A DNA stretch of 64,000 bases from Spirosoma fluviale (GTDB taxonomy: Bacteria; Bacteroidota; Bacteroidia; Cytophagales; Flexibacteraceae): contig CAMCXM010000002.1 of assembly GCA_945883425.1 (NCBI GenBank), forward strand, positions 1 through 64,000, read 5' to 3'. The notes beneath the pieces were generated by a model. The model was not told where the DNA came from and made no database searches. It worked only from the letters and a program-made list of their open reading frames with translations. How positions within the stretch are numbered: position 1 is the first letter of the stretch; every line of letters starts with the position of its first letter. The translations under genes were made by a program, and so were the position numbers. Shown here piece by piece: positions 43,097-53,333 of this stretch.

Positions 43097-46000
43097 CTAA
43101 AACAACAGGTTCGCTTGCATTTTGCCGATGTGGATCACACGGATGGTTTCGGATTTTCGGCCTTCGTAGGTGAACAGCAATTGCAATCCCTGCGCCAGTT
43201 TTTGTTGCAGGTTGATGTTCCAGGTGAGGTTCCGTCCAGGCAACAATCCTTCCAGCATTTCGTAGGCCGCCGGCGATTGTAAACTTCCCTGATGCCGGAT
43301 TTCCGTAACCCGAAACGAACCATTGATCGTCCGGGAGCTTAGGTGATTGTAGCGATATTCGATCCCAACTTTATAGAGACGGGTCTGCTCTTCACCATTT
43401 TGATTATGCTTCTTTGAAAACTGCCCCGTACCTGTAATCCGGTGGCTTTGGTTGGGCTGAACCGAAAACTCGGGCCCAGCTTCATAACCATTGAGTCGGT
43501 AATTCTGGGCGGCCAGGGCATCGGACTGCACCGTCCTTTCATACAAAGCCGATTGAAGGGTGAAATTGAGATAGCTGCTGAGATTCTTTCGGAATAGAAA
43601 ACGGTGCTCCCGGATTTTCCGCAGGCTAAATCCATTGGACAACAGTACTTTCTGCAAGGAATTGATCTGGCTGTATTCTGCACCGAAATCGGATTGGGTC
43701 CGGTTGAAAAAGACCGTGTTCCTGAAAATGCGGTTGGCTGACAGTACCTGTTCATTTTCCACATCGGTAAACGGAAGGTATCGGTCACGTGTTTTGCCGC
43801 CGATCGATTTCTGGTCTGATGTAATGCTGCTGAGCAAGGATAATTTCGCCAGCTGTTTCTTTATTCCTCCTGCATACCGCCAGCTTTGAGGTGCCGCAAG
43901 GTTGAGACGGTAATTCAACACATTGGTATAGGCACGAATCAGTTCGCTGGTGGGCGTAAATATTTTGATGTACTGCCTGTCTTCCGTCCGTTGGGCCTCC
44001 ACAAATTCATCGAGTTCCTGCAAGCCGTTTCCATTGTAATCCACCCACTGATGCGTGCCCTCTCCTACTGCATTGACGCGGATAAACTGAAAATTTCGTT
44101 TCGCTTCCTGTCCGGTATTGGCGGTAAAAACGATTTCCTGCCGCAAAGCTCCATCCCAGAAAGTGCCCTGGTAGTCCAGTCTTCCGGCCAGATTCTCTTC
44201 TTGTTTCTGCAATCGTGCATAACGGACGGTGCGGTAGTTTCCATACAAATCAATCCGGTGATTGGCCGAAAGGGTTTTCCCAGCTCTGACTTCGCCATTC
44301 TGAGAAAACAGATTCCGGAACAGTTCTCCGAAAAATGGTTGTTTGTCTTCCCTGTAAGTGTACGACATCGACAAAACCTGCTGGCTGCTGTCTTTGCTTT
44401 TCAATGAAAACGAATGCGCCCGGAAGTTCATAGCGGTTCGCAACACAGAATCGGATTTCGATTTCCGGATCACGTTTTCATCAGCGGTGAACGTGTAGGC
44501 CGGAATCAATCCATATTTATCCATCGACACCATGGAAGAAATTCTCCGCCAGTTGGCCACTTCCTGCGACCTGGAATTCTCCATCAGAAAAGCCTGGTTC
44601 TGAAACCGGATAAGACCCAATCTAAAATTGAGCCCGGCCTGTTGCTGCAGTCCTTTTACATTCTCGCCTTTGTTTCGCCAGGCACCGGAATACGAAACGT
44701 CCCATTTGTCGTGCTTTTTCAACCCAAGTCTGGACTGAACCAGATGATCATCGGCCGAAAGTGTATCGCCACTGTTTCCGTTCCAGTCACGCTCAAATTC
44801 AATTCCCCGGAACCGATCGATGGCCTGAAAATTCCGGCTTAGTCTTGTGTAATCAACACTGGCTGAAGGCTGGATTTCACCTTTGACTCCGTCCGGATTC
44901 CAGCTGTAACCCATGCATTGAGAATTGCCCCCATTGTCGGCTTTATCGAGTTTGGACAATCTGTTCTTGTCGTATTGACTGAAAGCGGCTTCCGAACGGA
45001 CGGCATGTCCTTTTCCCAGATTGATGGACACGGCAGCACGGCTCATGGATCGCCGATTGGGCAGAACCGCTTGCCGGACAGGAAGATACGCTCCGCCACC
45101 AGGTCCGTTGTATATGTACAGTTTGCCGTTTCCAAGATTTTCCAGAAGACGGTAATCCCCGTTTCCTTCTCCCACATCTGAAAAGGTAACCTGCCAAAGG
45201 CCGGACGTCTGATCGGTGGCTGCCTCAAAAATGGACACCAGTTCTGTTCCTACAAGAGTGTCTCTTTTCACATAATACAACTGGCCTTCCTGTGCCGACG
45301 TCACCGTTTGCTCTCCAGGCAAGACCGCTTTTCGGGGATCATCTCCGGCCTGGTTAAGAATGGATGACGAAAGTGAATCGAGTGAAAAACTCAATGGACG
45401 GCTGGCATTGTCCTGCTCCTGATAATGTGTGAGCTGAATGGTGGCCTGCCCGATTTTTTCTTCGTGTTCGCCCATCACGATGGTGCGGCTGTAATTCCGT
45501 TCCGAATACTCAAAATCGCAGCGAAGGCGGGAAAATTGGGTTACCATCAGGTTATTATTCAGGGTGAGTTCGCCGGTGTTGTAGTCGATCACGTAATCCT
45601 GATTGAAACCCCGTTTGAGAAGCCGGTTATCAAAATATATCCGTTCTGAATTGGCTAGAATCACCACCAGCAAATCGGGATTATTGGGTGGCCGCAAACG
45701 GTACGGACCGTGTACTCCTTCTGTAACGGCGACTACAACTGATGCAAATTTTCCTTTCGCCACACCGGCACCCACACGGGTTTTGCTTAGTTTGGTCGAA
45801 TCCCAATACGCATCAACCTGTGCGCCCTGAATATTTTTGTAGTATCGTAGAAACTGAGATTCTTCATTTTTGAGAACCACATCACCTGCCAGTAACCGTC
45901 CTTGTTTATGATCGAGCTGGATGTAGATTTTATCCAGTTCCCTGATCTGCTGGGTATTTCCCTGCGGTTGGAAAGGCACACTCTGATCCGATAAAACAGC

Positions 46001-46522
46001 GGTGAGCCGGATCTCGGGAGAAAGCTGGCCTTCCAACTGTAGGTTCAGTGCTGAATTGACAAATCCGTTCTGTCCGTTTCCCACGCTGATTCCACGTGAA
46101 ATAACCCCTGACTTTTGAATCCCGGGCATTTCGAACAATTCCTCCCGCTTTTCGGGCTTTCGTTCCAAACCGGGATAATCAGCAAACGAAAGGAGGGAAT
46201 CGTATAAAGCCGTACTGAACGCATAGACTGGTTTCGATGCATCAAACGGATATCGGAAATACTCAAACGTGACGGAGTCGCCTGAAAATGCACCCTTCTG
46301 AATCTGGATGTTGCCGGTTTTAAAGTCGTATGCAAGGCGAAGGCTGGTATCGGAAATACAGCGAAGTGTGGGGGCAATAATGGTGAGGCTGTCCAATTGA
46401 AAAGCCGAAGTGGGTCTGGCAATTTTCCTGCGGATTTTGGTGCCGCTTTGCGCCATTGACTCGCCCATCTGGAAGAGGCAAATGCCAATAAACCAACCGA
46501 CAAAAACAAGATTTCGCAACAA
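43097..46522 (-). CDS. Large exported envelope protein of unknown function
   Basis: A 1141-residue exported protein (signal peptide about 1-24, ending MAQ). The central and C-terminal parts are built of long alternating beta segments, with many Tyr/Phe/Arg (YFDNRLLKRGFNQDYVIDYNTG, LNYRLNLAAPQSWRYAGG), which suits an outer-membrane barrel or large beta structure. No sorting tail, TonB box or enzyme motif was recognised. It is a conserved Bacteroidota type, but I have no name for it. Confidence 0.7.
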   Translation of the reverse strand: MLRNLVFVGWFIGICLFQMGESMAQSGTKIRRKIARPTSAFQLDSLTIIAPTLRCISDTSLRLAYDFKTGNIQIQKGAFSGDSVTFEYFRYPFDASKPVYAFSTALYDSLLSFADYPGLERKPEKREELFEMPGIQKSGVISRGISVGNGQNGFVNSALNLQLEGQLSPEIRLTAVLSDQSVPFQPQGNTQQIRELDKIYIQLDHKQGRLLAGDVVLKNEESQFLRYYKNIQGAQVDAYWDSTKLSKTRVGAGVAKGKFASVVVAVTEGVHGPYRLRPPNNPDLLVVILANSERIYFDNRLLKRGFNQDYVIDYNTGELTLNNNLMVTQFSRLRCDFEYSERNYSRTIVMGEHEEKIGQATIQLTHYQEQDNASRPLSFSLDSLSSSILNQAGDDPRKAVLPGEQTVTSAQEGQLYYVKRDTLVGTELVSIFEAATDQTSGLWQVTFSDVGEGNGDYRLLENLGNGKLYIYNGPGGGAYLPVRQAVLPNRRSMSRAAVSINLGKGHAVRSEAAFSQYDKNRLSKLDKADNGGNSQCMGYSWNPDGVKGEIQPSASVDYTRLSRNFQAIDRFRGIEFERDWNGNSGDTLSADDHLVQSRLGLKKHDKWDVSYSGAWRNKGENVKGLQQQAGLNFRLGLIRFQNQAFLMENSRSQEVANWRRISSMVSMDKYGLIPAYTFTADENVIRKSKSDSVLRTAMNFRAHSFSLKSKDSSQQVLSMSYTYREDKQPFFGELFRNLFSQNGEVRAGKTLSANHRIDLYGNYRTVRYARLQKQEENLAGRLDYQGTFWDGALRQEIVFTANTGQEAKRNFQFIRVNAVGEGTHQWVDYNGNGLQELDEFVEAQRTEDRQYIKIFTPTSELIRAYTNVLNYRLNLAAPQSWRYAGGIKKQLAKLSLLSSITSDQKSIGGKTRDRYLPFTDVENEQVLSANRIFRNTVFFNRTQSDFGAEYSQINSLQKVLLSNGFSLRKIREHRFLFRKNLSSYLNFTLQSALYERTVQSDALAAQNYRLNGYEAGPEFSVQPNQSHRITGTGQFSKKHNQNGEEQTRLYKVGIEYRYNHLSSRTINGSFRVTEIRHQGSLQSPAAYEMLEGLLPGRNLTWNINLQQKLAQGLQLLFTYEGRKSETIRVIHIGKMQANLLF

Positions 46523-46729
46523 AAGAAAGATGAGTTTCCGGCGGCAAGTTAGGTGGAAAATGGTTGGAGAAAAGGCAGGAAACGCGTAAAAATCACGTCT
46601 TTCTTAGTTCACAATCCGGAGGAAAATGAGCGTCAACTTAAATGATTAGTTTTCAATCTGACTTCCTTTTTCGGGATTAAAAGCCTTGTTTTGCAGTCAT
46701 TTCGCATCAAACGGAATTTCCTTTAACCA

Positions 46730-49687
46730 ATGAATTACCTACAACATCCCGGCCAGATGATCCGCCGGATTTTCCAACTCCTGTTTTTCTTCCTGATCAC
46801 GGTTTCCGTTTCGGCACAGAAATACGAAACCAAAACGTTTACAGAAGCCGGATACACGTATCAGGCAGTGGAAGGCGACCCCACAGAGACACGCATCTAT
46901 ACGCTGAAAAACGGAATGAAAGTGTACCTTTCTGTTTACCGTGACCTGCCTCAGATCTTCACCCTCATTCCGGTTCGGGCCGGAAGTAAAAACGATCCGT
47001 CGGACAACACCGGACTCGCTCATTATCTGGAGCACATGGTTTTTAAAGGAACATCACAGATCGGTGCCAAAGAATACGCGAAAGAAAAAGTGCTATTGGA
47101 CAGCATTGAGCGCATGTACAACCGGTACCGACGTCTGAAAGATCCGGTGAAACGGAAAGCACTGTATAAGCAAATTGACAAAGTATCGTTTGAAGCCAGC
47201 AAGCTTTGCTACGCCAATGAATACGATAAAATGGTGGGCATAATTGGCGCCAAAGGAACCAACGCCTTCACATCCAACGAGCAGACAGTGTATATGAATT
47301 CCATCCCCGCCAACCAACTTGAAAAATGGCTGGTGATCGAACGGGAGCGATTCAGCAAGTTGGTACCCCGTCTTTTTCATACGGAGCTGGAGGCAGTGTA
47401 TGAAGAAAAAAACATGTCGCTCGACAGTGATGGAGACAAGGTACAGGAAACCCTTTTTGCGAATCTGTACAAAAAACATCCGTACGGCACGCAAACCACA
47501 ATCGGAACTGTTGAACACCTGAAAAACCCTTCGATTACCGAAATCAAGAAGTTTTTCAACACCTATTATGTGCCAAATAATATGGCGATCTGTCTGGCAG
47601 GAGATCTGGATCCAAACCGGACCATCCGTTTGATCGACAGTACATTTGGTAATATGCCATCCCGCCCGGTTCCAGTCTGGAAAGCGCCGGTTGAAGCACC
47701 GATTACCCAACCAATCATTAAGAAAGTACTGGGACCATCCGAAGAAAGTGTGATGATCGGATTCCGGTTACCGGGATATGGAACGAGAGAAAGTCTGCTC
47801 GCCGGGTTGGTTGATCAGATGCTTCAGAACCAACAGGCGGGTCTGATTGACCTCAACCTGAACCAAAAACAACTGGTACTGGGAGCGGGAACGTATCTGG
47901 ATGAAAACAAAGATTATTCCACTCATATTTTCTATGGATCTCCGCGGGAGAAGCAATCTCTGGCTGCTGTGCGTAACCTCATTCTGGCTCAGCTGGACTC
48001 GATCAAACAAGGAAAATTTGAAGACTGGCTCATTCCTGCGATTGTGAACAACATTAAGATCAACGAGCTCCGTCAATTTGACAACAACCAGGGCCGTGCT
48101 TTTGCTCAGATGACGGCCTTTATTCTGGACGCCAATTGGGCCGATGTCTGGAAAGAAACCGATCAGTTGAAGTCCGTTACCAAGCAGGAAATCATGAATT
48201 TTGTTCGCCAGTATTATGGCAACCAATATGTTTCGGTTGAAAAGATCACCGGAAAGGACCCGAATCCGATCAAAATTTCGAAGCCGTCCATTACCCCGAA
48301 CTTCCTGAACAAGGACGGATCCTCGGATTTTTACAAAAGCGTTGCGGGTAAAAACTCACCACTTCTGGAGCCTCAGTTTCTGGATTACAGCAAAGACCTG
48401 AACCACTCCATCTGGAAGCCGGGCGTTGAGGTTCTGTACAAAAAGAACAAATCCACTCCCCTATTCCAGCTCACATACCTGGTAGAATTCGGGGAACTGA
48501 ATGACCGGAAAATGGAACTGGCCGGTCGTTTCCTCGATCTGTGTGGAGCTGGAAATAAGGACGGAAATCAGTTTAAAATTGAATTGTTTAAACTGGGAAC
48601 TGAAATCACGTTTCAGTCCAGCAACGACCAGTGCTATGTGACAGTGAAAGGCCTTCAGGAGAATTTCGAACCGTCTGTAAAATTACTGGATCAACTTTTG
48701 ACACAGCCAACCGGTTCCAAAGAAGACCTGGCCGTTCTGGTGGATGGTCTGATCAAAGAGCGTGAGAATCAAAAACTTGACAAAGGCTATATTCTACAGG
48801 CTGGTTTGTCTCAGTATGCAAAATTTGGGAAGGAATCCCCGGCTCATTTCATTCTTAAAAACTCAGAGCTTTCATCGGTAACAAAAGACGAACTGCTTGC
48901 GTTTATCCGCAGCCTTTCCTCATATGAGCACAAAATTCTGTATTACGGTCCGGCTGAGGAAAACGAGATGCTCGCTTCTCTGGAGAAAGTTCGTCCTACT
49001 CCGGCTCAGCTTCTTCCGGTACCACCGAAAAAGAAGTTCAACGAACTGGCAACCGACAGCAACAAAGTCTACTGGTTCGATTACGATATGGTTCAGACGG
49101 AACTTCTCTTCATTTCAAAATCCGTTGCTTTCGACAGCACCCAGGTTGTTTTAGCCAATCTCTACAATGAATATATGGGTGGCAATATGAGTTCCGTCGT
49201 GTTTCAGGAACTGAGGGAATCGAAAGCACTGGCGTACGGAGCTTATGCCGGATACAATCTGGCTTCTGAAAAAGGAAAGCCTAATTATATGACGTCATAC
49301 ATTGGCTGTCAGGCGGATAAACTACCAGAGGCCATGGTTTCGATGCTGGATGTTCTGGAAAATATTCCGTTGAAAGAAGCGTCTTTGAATCTCAACAAAG
49401 AATCCATCCAAACCTCGCTCCGCAGTGAGCGTGTAACCAAAGCATCGGTGTTGTTTTCATATCTGACAGCCCGGAAAAAAGGTTTGAACTCGGATATCCG
49501 GAAGCTGGTATTTGAGAAAACACCTGGTCTCACTCTCGACGATCTAAAACGGTTTCAGGAAACGTATGTCAAGAACCGGAAATACACACTGGTCATGATC
49601 GGAAAGAAAGACAAAATCAACTTTGATGCTTTGCGTAAATTCGGACCGGTTCAGGAGCTGAAACCTTCGGATATTTTCGGGTTTTAG
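46730..49687 (+). CDS. Exported M16 (pitrilysin-family) zinc peptidase
   Basis: A 985-residue double-length M16 peptidase with a signal peptide (start MIRRIFQLLFFFLITVSVSAQ; a second ATG at 46757 is an alternative). The zinc motif HYLEH (His98, Glu101, His102 from the first ATG) is intact, and a downstream Glu in ELEAVYEEKN fits the third ligand. Two pairs of M16 domains follow, with GSRxx-type ends in the second half. Predicted periplasmic or outer-membrane peptide clearance; it is distinct from the non-catalytic relative at 13256. Confidence 0.93.
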   Translation: MNYLQHPGQMIRRIFQLLFFFLITVSVSAQKYETKTFTEAGYTYQAVEGDPTETRIYTLKNGMKVYLSVYRDLPQIFTLIPVRAGSKNDPSDNTGLAHYLEHMVFKGTSQIGAKEYAKEKVLLDSIERMYNRYRRLKDPVKRKALYKQIDKVSFEASKLCYANEYDKMVGIIGAKGTNAFTSNEQTVYMNSIPANQLEKWLVIERERFSKLVPRLFHTELEAVYEEKNMSLDSDGDKVQETLFANLYKKHPYGTQTTIGTVEHLKNPSITEIKKFFNTYYVPNNMAICLAGDLDPNRTIRLIDSTFGNMPSRPVPVWKAPVEAPITQPIIKKVLGPSEESVMIGFRLPGYGTRESLLAGLVDQMLQNQQAGLIDLNLNQKQLVLGAGTYLDENKDYSTHIFYGSPREKQSLAAVRNLILAQLDSIKQGKFEDWLIPAIVNNIKINELRQFDNNQGRAFAQMTAFILDANWADVWKETDQLKSVTKQEIMNFVRQYYGNQYVSVEKITGKDPNPIKISKPSITPNFLNKDGSSDFYKSVAGKNSPLLEPQFLDYSKDLNHSIWKPGVEVLYKKNKSTPLFQLTYLVEFGELNDRKMELAGRFLDLCGAGNKDGNQFKIELFKLGTEITFQSSNDQCYVTVKGLQENFEPSVKLLDQLLTQPTGSKEDLAVLVDGLIKERENQKLDKGYILQAGLSQYAKFGKESPAHFILKNSELSSVTKDELLAFIRSLSSYEHKILYYGPAEENEMLASLEKVRPTPAQLLPVPPKKKFNELATDSNKVYWFDYDMVQTELLFISKSVAFDSTQVVLANLYNEYMGGNMSSVVFQELRESKALAYGAYAGYNLASEKGKPNYMTSYIGCQADKLPEAMVSMLDVLENIPLKEASLNLNKESIQTSLRSERVTKASVLFSYLTARKKGLNSDIRKLVFEKTPGLTLDDLKRFQETYVKNRKYTLVMIGKKDKINFDALRKFGPVQELKPSDIFGF

Positions 49688-49710
49688 ATTCTGTCTGCAA
49701 AAAGAAAAGC

Positions 49711-50778
49711 ATGGCACATAAAAACATCTACACGAAAAAACAGCGGCAAACGTTGCTGATTGCCAGCATCCTGCTACTGCTTTTCTTTATTCTGTTTGGA
49801 CTTCGGGATTACCTGTCAGCCTTGTTTGGAAGCGTAATTCTGTATGTGCTGTTCCTTCCTATGTACCGCTATCTGGTGGAAGTGAAGAAGTGGAAACCTT
49901 CGCTTACTTCCATTCTGATCATCGTCCTTTCTTTTGTCGTCATTGTTCTTCCTTTTCTGTTTTTATCTGTTCTTCTCACGGATAAAATCCTGTACTACAC
50001 ATCTCACTATCAGGAAATTCTGGTTTGGGTTAAAAAACTGGAAGAGTTTTCCGGTTTTAGTCTGAAGGATAAAGCAACCATCACCTCCATTGCCTCCAAT
50101 CTCGGTTCCTTCCTGAGTAATCTGTTTCCTCAACTGGTAACCAGTGCGCTGGACGTTTTCATCATTCTGGGTTTACTCTATTTTGTGATGTATTACCTGC
50201 AGGTGTACAACCGAAGTCTGCATATCCATGTCTACAAATATCTTCCGTTTGCCGGTCCCACCATCAAGGCACTGACGGAAGAACTGAAAGCTTCTGTCAA
50301 TGCCAATGTACTGGGACTTGGGATCATATCCCTGGTTCAGGCGACGCTGGTAGGCTTCAGTTTCTGGATTTTCGGGGTACCGGATGCCATTTTCTGGGGA
50401 CTAATCAGCTTTTTTGCTGCGTTCATTCCTGTTTTGGGAACACCCTTGGTCTGGGTTCCGGGCGGAATCTGGCTCATCACCAATAATGAAACCGGAAAAG
50501 GTATTGGCCTACTCATTGTCGGTGCTGTGATTATTATGAACATCGACAACATTCTCCGGCTCTACATTGCCAAAAAAATGGGCGATACTCATCCGCTGAT
50601 CACCATTCTTGGTGTGATTCTGGGCCTTCCCCTTTTTGGGATTCTGGGTCTGGTAATCGGGCCACTCATGATTTCGTACCTGATCCTACTCATTAAAGTG
50701 TATGAACAGGAATATCCAAGGCTCCATGTTCCGGTCCCTTCTGTAGAAACTGAAGATTCCGAAGAAAGTGATGAGTGA
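49711..50778 (+). CDS. AI-2E family transporter
   Basis: A 355-residue inner-membrane protein with about eight hydrophobic helices and a long central amphipathic region, the AI-2E (TqsA-type) layout. Landmarks: GLRDYLSALFGSVILYVL and the C-terminal IAKKMGDTHPLITILGVILGLPLFGILGLVIGPL, split here as short motifs: GDTHPLITILGV and GILGLVIGPL. Overlaps the MFS gene by 8 nt, so they form an operon. Substrate uncertain: the family includes Na+/H+ antiporters. Confidence 0.9.
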   Translation: MAHKNIYTKKQRQTLLIASILLLLFFILFGLRDYLSALFGSVILYVLFLPMYRYLVEVKKWKPSLTSILIIVLSFVVIVLPFLFLSVLLTDKILYYTSHYQEILVWVKKLEEFSGFSLKDKATITSIASNLGSFLSNLFPQLVTSALDVFIILGLLYFVMYYLQVYNRSLHIHVYKYLPFAGPTIKALTEELKASVNANVLGLGIISLVQATLVGFSFWIFGVPDAIFWGLISFFAAFIPVLGTPLVWVPGGIWLITNNETGKGIGLLIVGAVIIMNIDNILRLYIAKKMGDTHPLITILGVILGLPLFGILGLVIGPLMISYLILLIKVYEQEYPRLHVPVPSVETEDSEESDE

Positions 50779-52006
50779 CAAAACCGGGACGACATCTTCC
50801 GCACCTTTTCTGCTATTTCTGGGTTCACGAAGTTTTTTTACTCTTGGAGTGAACATGCAGGGCACGCTCGTTGCATGGTTCGTTTATCAGATTACCCACA
50901 ATGCGCTGGATCTGGGCTTCACGGGTCTTGCTGAAATCGTTCCTTATGTTGGGCTCCTTCTGTTTGGTGGTGCCTGGGCCGATCGGTTCAACCGGCGGAA
51001 TCTGATGCTCTTTTCACAGGCCGGATATCTGGCGATCAGTTTCGGACTTTGGTTTCTGGCCTCCGAATCAGAAGCCGGTGTGGTCATTTCTCCCTTACTG
51101 ATTTATGCGCTTATTTTTATGACCGGCCTGTTTCGTGGGATTCTGTCTCCATCGCAGAATGCATTGCTTGGTCAGCTGGTTTCAAAAGAAGAAGTTTCGA
51201 AAGCCTCTGTCTGGAACTCGGCAGTGTTTCATATTGGCGCTGTCGGTGGTCCTGCTGCCGGAGGTTTATTGTATGCGTACGTTGGCGGAGCCTTTGCGTT
51301 TGGCGTGGTCTGTTGTCTTCAATTGCTGGCAGTCCTCACCCTTCTTCAACTTCGAGGAGTAAAAAAGCCGGAGTATCGAAACACAGGAGAAAGCATTTTC
51401 AACCGGATTGGTGTGGGTCTTCGGTTTGTGTGGTCACATAAGATTTTGTTCCCGGGAATGATGATGGACATGGTCGCCGTCCTTTTTGGTGGAGCCGTGG
51501 CTGTATTGCCTCTGTTTGCTGACCAGATATTGCATACCGGAGCGGAAGGATTGGGCTGGTTACGGGCGGCCCCGGCTCTTGGAAGTCTGGTGATGGCGGG
51601 CATTCTGATCCGTTTTCCGCTGGGTCGTGGTGCAGGCAAATGGTTGCTGATCTGTGTGTTTCTGTTTGGTCTGACAAATCTGATTTTTGCTCTCAGCACC
51701 AGTTTCCTTTTATCATTTGCCATGCTTTTTCTGGGTGGATTGTTCGACAATGTGAGTGCCATCATACGGATGACCATTGTCCAGATCTTTACTCCGGATG
51801 AAATGAAAGGTCGGGTCTCAGCGGTCAACGCCATTTTTATCGGAAGCTCCAATGAACTGGGTGCCTTCGAATCAGGAGTGGCTGCACGTTTTCTCGGACT
51901 GGTATCATCGGTTACATACGGTGCCTATGTTACCTTTGCCACCGTGGGTTTCACCGCATGGAAAGCCAAAGAATTGAGGCAACTCACAATGGAAAACAAA
52001 TCCTAA
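50771..52006 (+). CDS. Major facilitator superfamily transporter
   Basis: An MFS protein of about 411 residues with twelve hydrophobic segments. The GGAWADRFNRRN loop after TM2 (about 60-72) is the family's GxxxDRxGRR-type signature. It starts at the ATG at 50771, with a GTG three bases earlier as an alternative, and overlaps the previous gene by 8 nt. Substrate not predictable from the sequence; the type is close to enterobactin- or drug-exporter-like proteins of Bacteroidota. Confidence 0.9.
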   Translation: MSDKTGTTSSAPFLLFLGSRSFFTLGVNMQGTLVAWFVYQITHNALDLGFTGLAEIVPYVGLLLFGGAWADRFNRRNLMLFSQAGYLAISFGLWFLASESEAGVVISPLLIYALIFMTGLFRGILSPSQNALLGQLVSKEEVSKASVWNSAVFHIGAVGGPAAGGLLYAYVGGAFAFGVVCCLQLLAVLTLLQLRGVKKPEYRNTGESIFNRIGVGLRFVWSHKILFPGMMMDMVAVLFGGAVAVLPLFADQILHTGAEGLGWLRAAPALGSLVMAGILIRFPLGRGAGKWLLICVFLFGLTNLIFALSTSFLLSFAMLFLGGLFDNVSAIIRMTIVQIFTPDEMKGRVSAVNAIFIGSSNELGAFESGVAARFLGLVSSVTYGAYVTFATVGFTAWKAKELRQLTMENKS

Positions 52007-52018
52007 ATTCGTATTCAT

Positions 52019-53323
52019 TTGAAAAAGGTCCTTGTCATTGCGTATTACTGGCCACCGTCGGCTGGTTCCGGTGTGCAGCGCTGGTTGAAGTTTGTAAAAT
52101 ATCTCCGCTTGTATGGCTGGGAACCCATTGTGTACACACCCGCCAATCCGGATTTTGACCTGAAGGACGAAAAGCTATTGGAGGAAATTCCGGCCGGAAT
52201 CCAGATCATCAAACAGCCCATTTTCGAACCCTTCCAGATTTACAGCAAACTGGTTGGTCAGAAGGCAGATGCCCAGGTAAATCCGGTGATGAAAGGCGAA
52301 GGGAAGATTTCCTGGAAAGCCAGACTTGCCTTGTGGATCCGTGCCAACGTTTTCATCCCGGACAGCCGGATGTTCTGGATCAAACCTTCCGTTTCATTCC
52401 TCAATAAATGGCTTTCTGAAAACAAAGTGGATGCCATGGTTACAACTGGCCCGCCTCATTCGATGCATATGATCGGTCTGGGAATAAAGAAAAAACATGA
52501 TATTCCCTGGTTGGCCGACTTCCGCGATCCCTGGACCAAAATCGATTTCTACCACGAGCTTCCCCTTGAACCATGGGCGGACCGTCAGCACAAACGGTTT
52601 GAGAGCCTTGTATGCCGCAAAGCGAATCACGTGGTTGTGGTAAGCAATCAAATGAAAGAGGATGCACTGGAATCGGGTTATGAAAATGTGTCGGTTGTCA
52701 CCAATGGTTTTGATCCGGCCGACATCGACCTCAGTCAACCACTGACGATGGATGAAAAATTCAGTATCATTCACATTGGGATGCTGGGAAAAGCAAGAAG
52801 CCATCCTATTTTCTGGAACGGATTGAATGAACTTCGCCAGCAAAATCCGGAACTGGCCCAACATCTGGAAGTCCGGATTTACGGTGTTGCCGACCCGATT
52901 GTTCAGCAGCAAATTTCCGGGTTTGACGATACTTCCTGGATAAAGTTCCTTCCTTATGTTCCACACAGTGAAGTGATTCAGATCCAGCGTGCTGCCCGTG
53001 TATTGCTGCTCAGCGTGAACAATGTGCCGTCCGCAAAAGGAATTGTGACCGGTAAAATTTTCGAATACCTGGCCATTGGAAGGCCCGTTTTATGCATTGG
53101 CCCTGAAGACGGCGATGCGGCCCATATTATCCGGGAAGCGGAGGCCGGTCCAATAGTTGGTTTTGAAGATGGAGAAGGTCTGAAAAATTCGGTTCTGCAA
53201 TTGTTTGATAACTGGAAATCGGGAAAGGACAAATCAGCGTCTTCTTCCGTAGAAAAATACAGCCGGAAAGCGCTGTGCGGCAGAATTGCGGAGATTCTTA
53301 CTGAAATTTCATCCGGAAAATAG
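52019..53323 (+). CDS. Glycosyltransferase, family 4 type (GT-B)
   Basis: A 434-residue GT-B glycosyltransferase. The N-terminal domain starts KVLVIAYYWPPSAGSGVQRW; the C-terminal domain carries GLGIKKK, IVTGKIFEYLAIGRPVL, and the E-x7-E-type GxxxKxxEYL acceptor/nucleotide motif. Start is a TTG at 52019. It follows the MFS gene by 12 nt in the same direction. Likely transfers a sugar from a nucleotide donor in polysaccharide or glycolipid synthesis. Confidence 0.88.
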   Translation: MKKVLVIAYYWPPSAGSGVQRWLKFVKYLRLYGWEPIVYTPANPDFDLKDEKLLEEIPAGIQIIKQPIFEPFQIYSKLVGQKADAQVNPVMKGEGKISWKARLALWIRANVFIPDSRMFWIKPSVSFLNKWLSENKVDAMVTTGPPHSMHMIGLGIKKKHDIPWLADFRDPWTKIDFYHELPLEPWADRQHKRFESLVCRKANHVVVVSNQMKEDALESGYENVSVVTNGFDPADIDLSQPLTMDEKFSIIHIGMLGKARSHPIFWNGLNELRQQNPELAQHLEVRIYGVADPIVQQQISGFDDTSWIKFLPYVPHSEVIQIQRAARVLLLSVNNVPSAKGIVTGKIFEYLAIGRPVLCIGPEDGDAAHIIREAEAGPIVGFEDGEGLKNSVLQLFDNWKSGKDKSASSSVEKYSRKALCGRIAEILTEISSGK

Positions 53324-53333
53324 GGCAAACAGG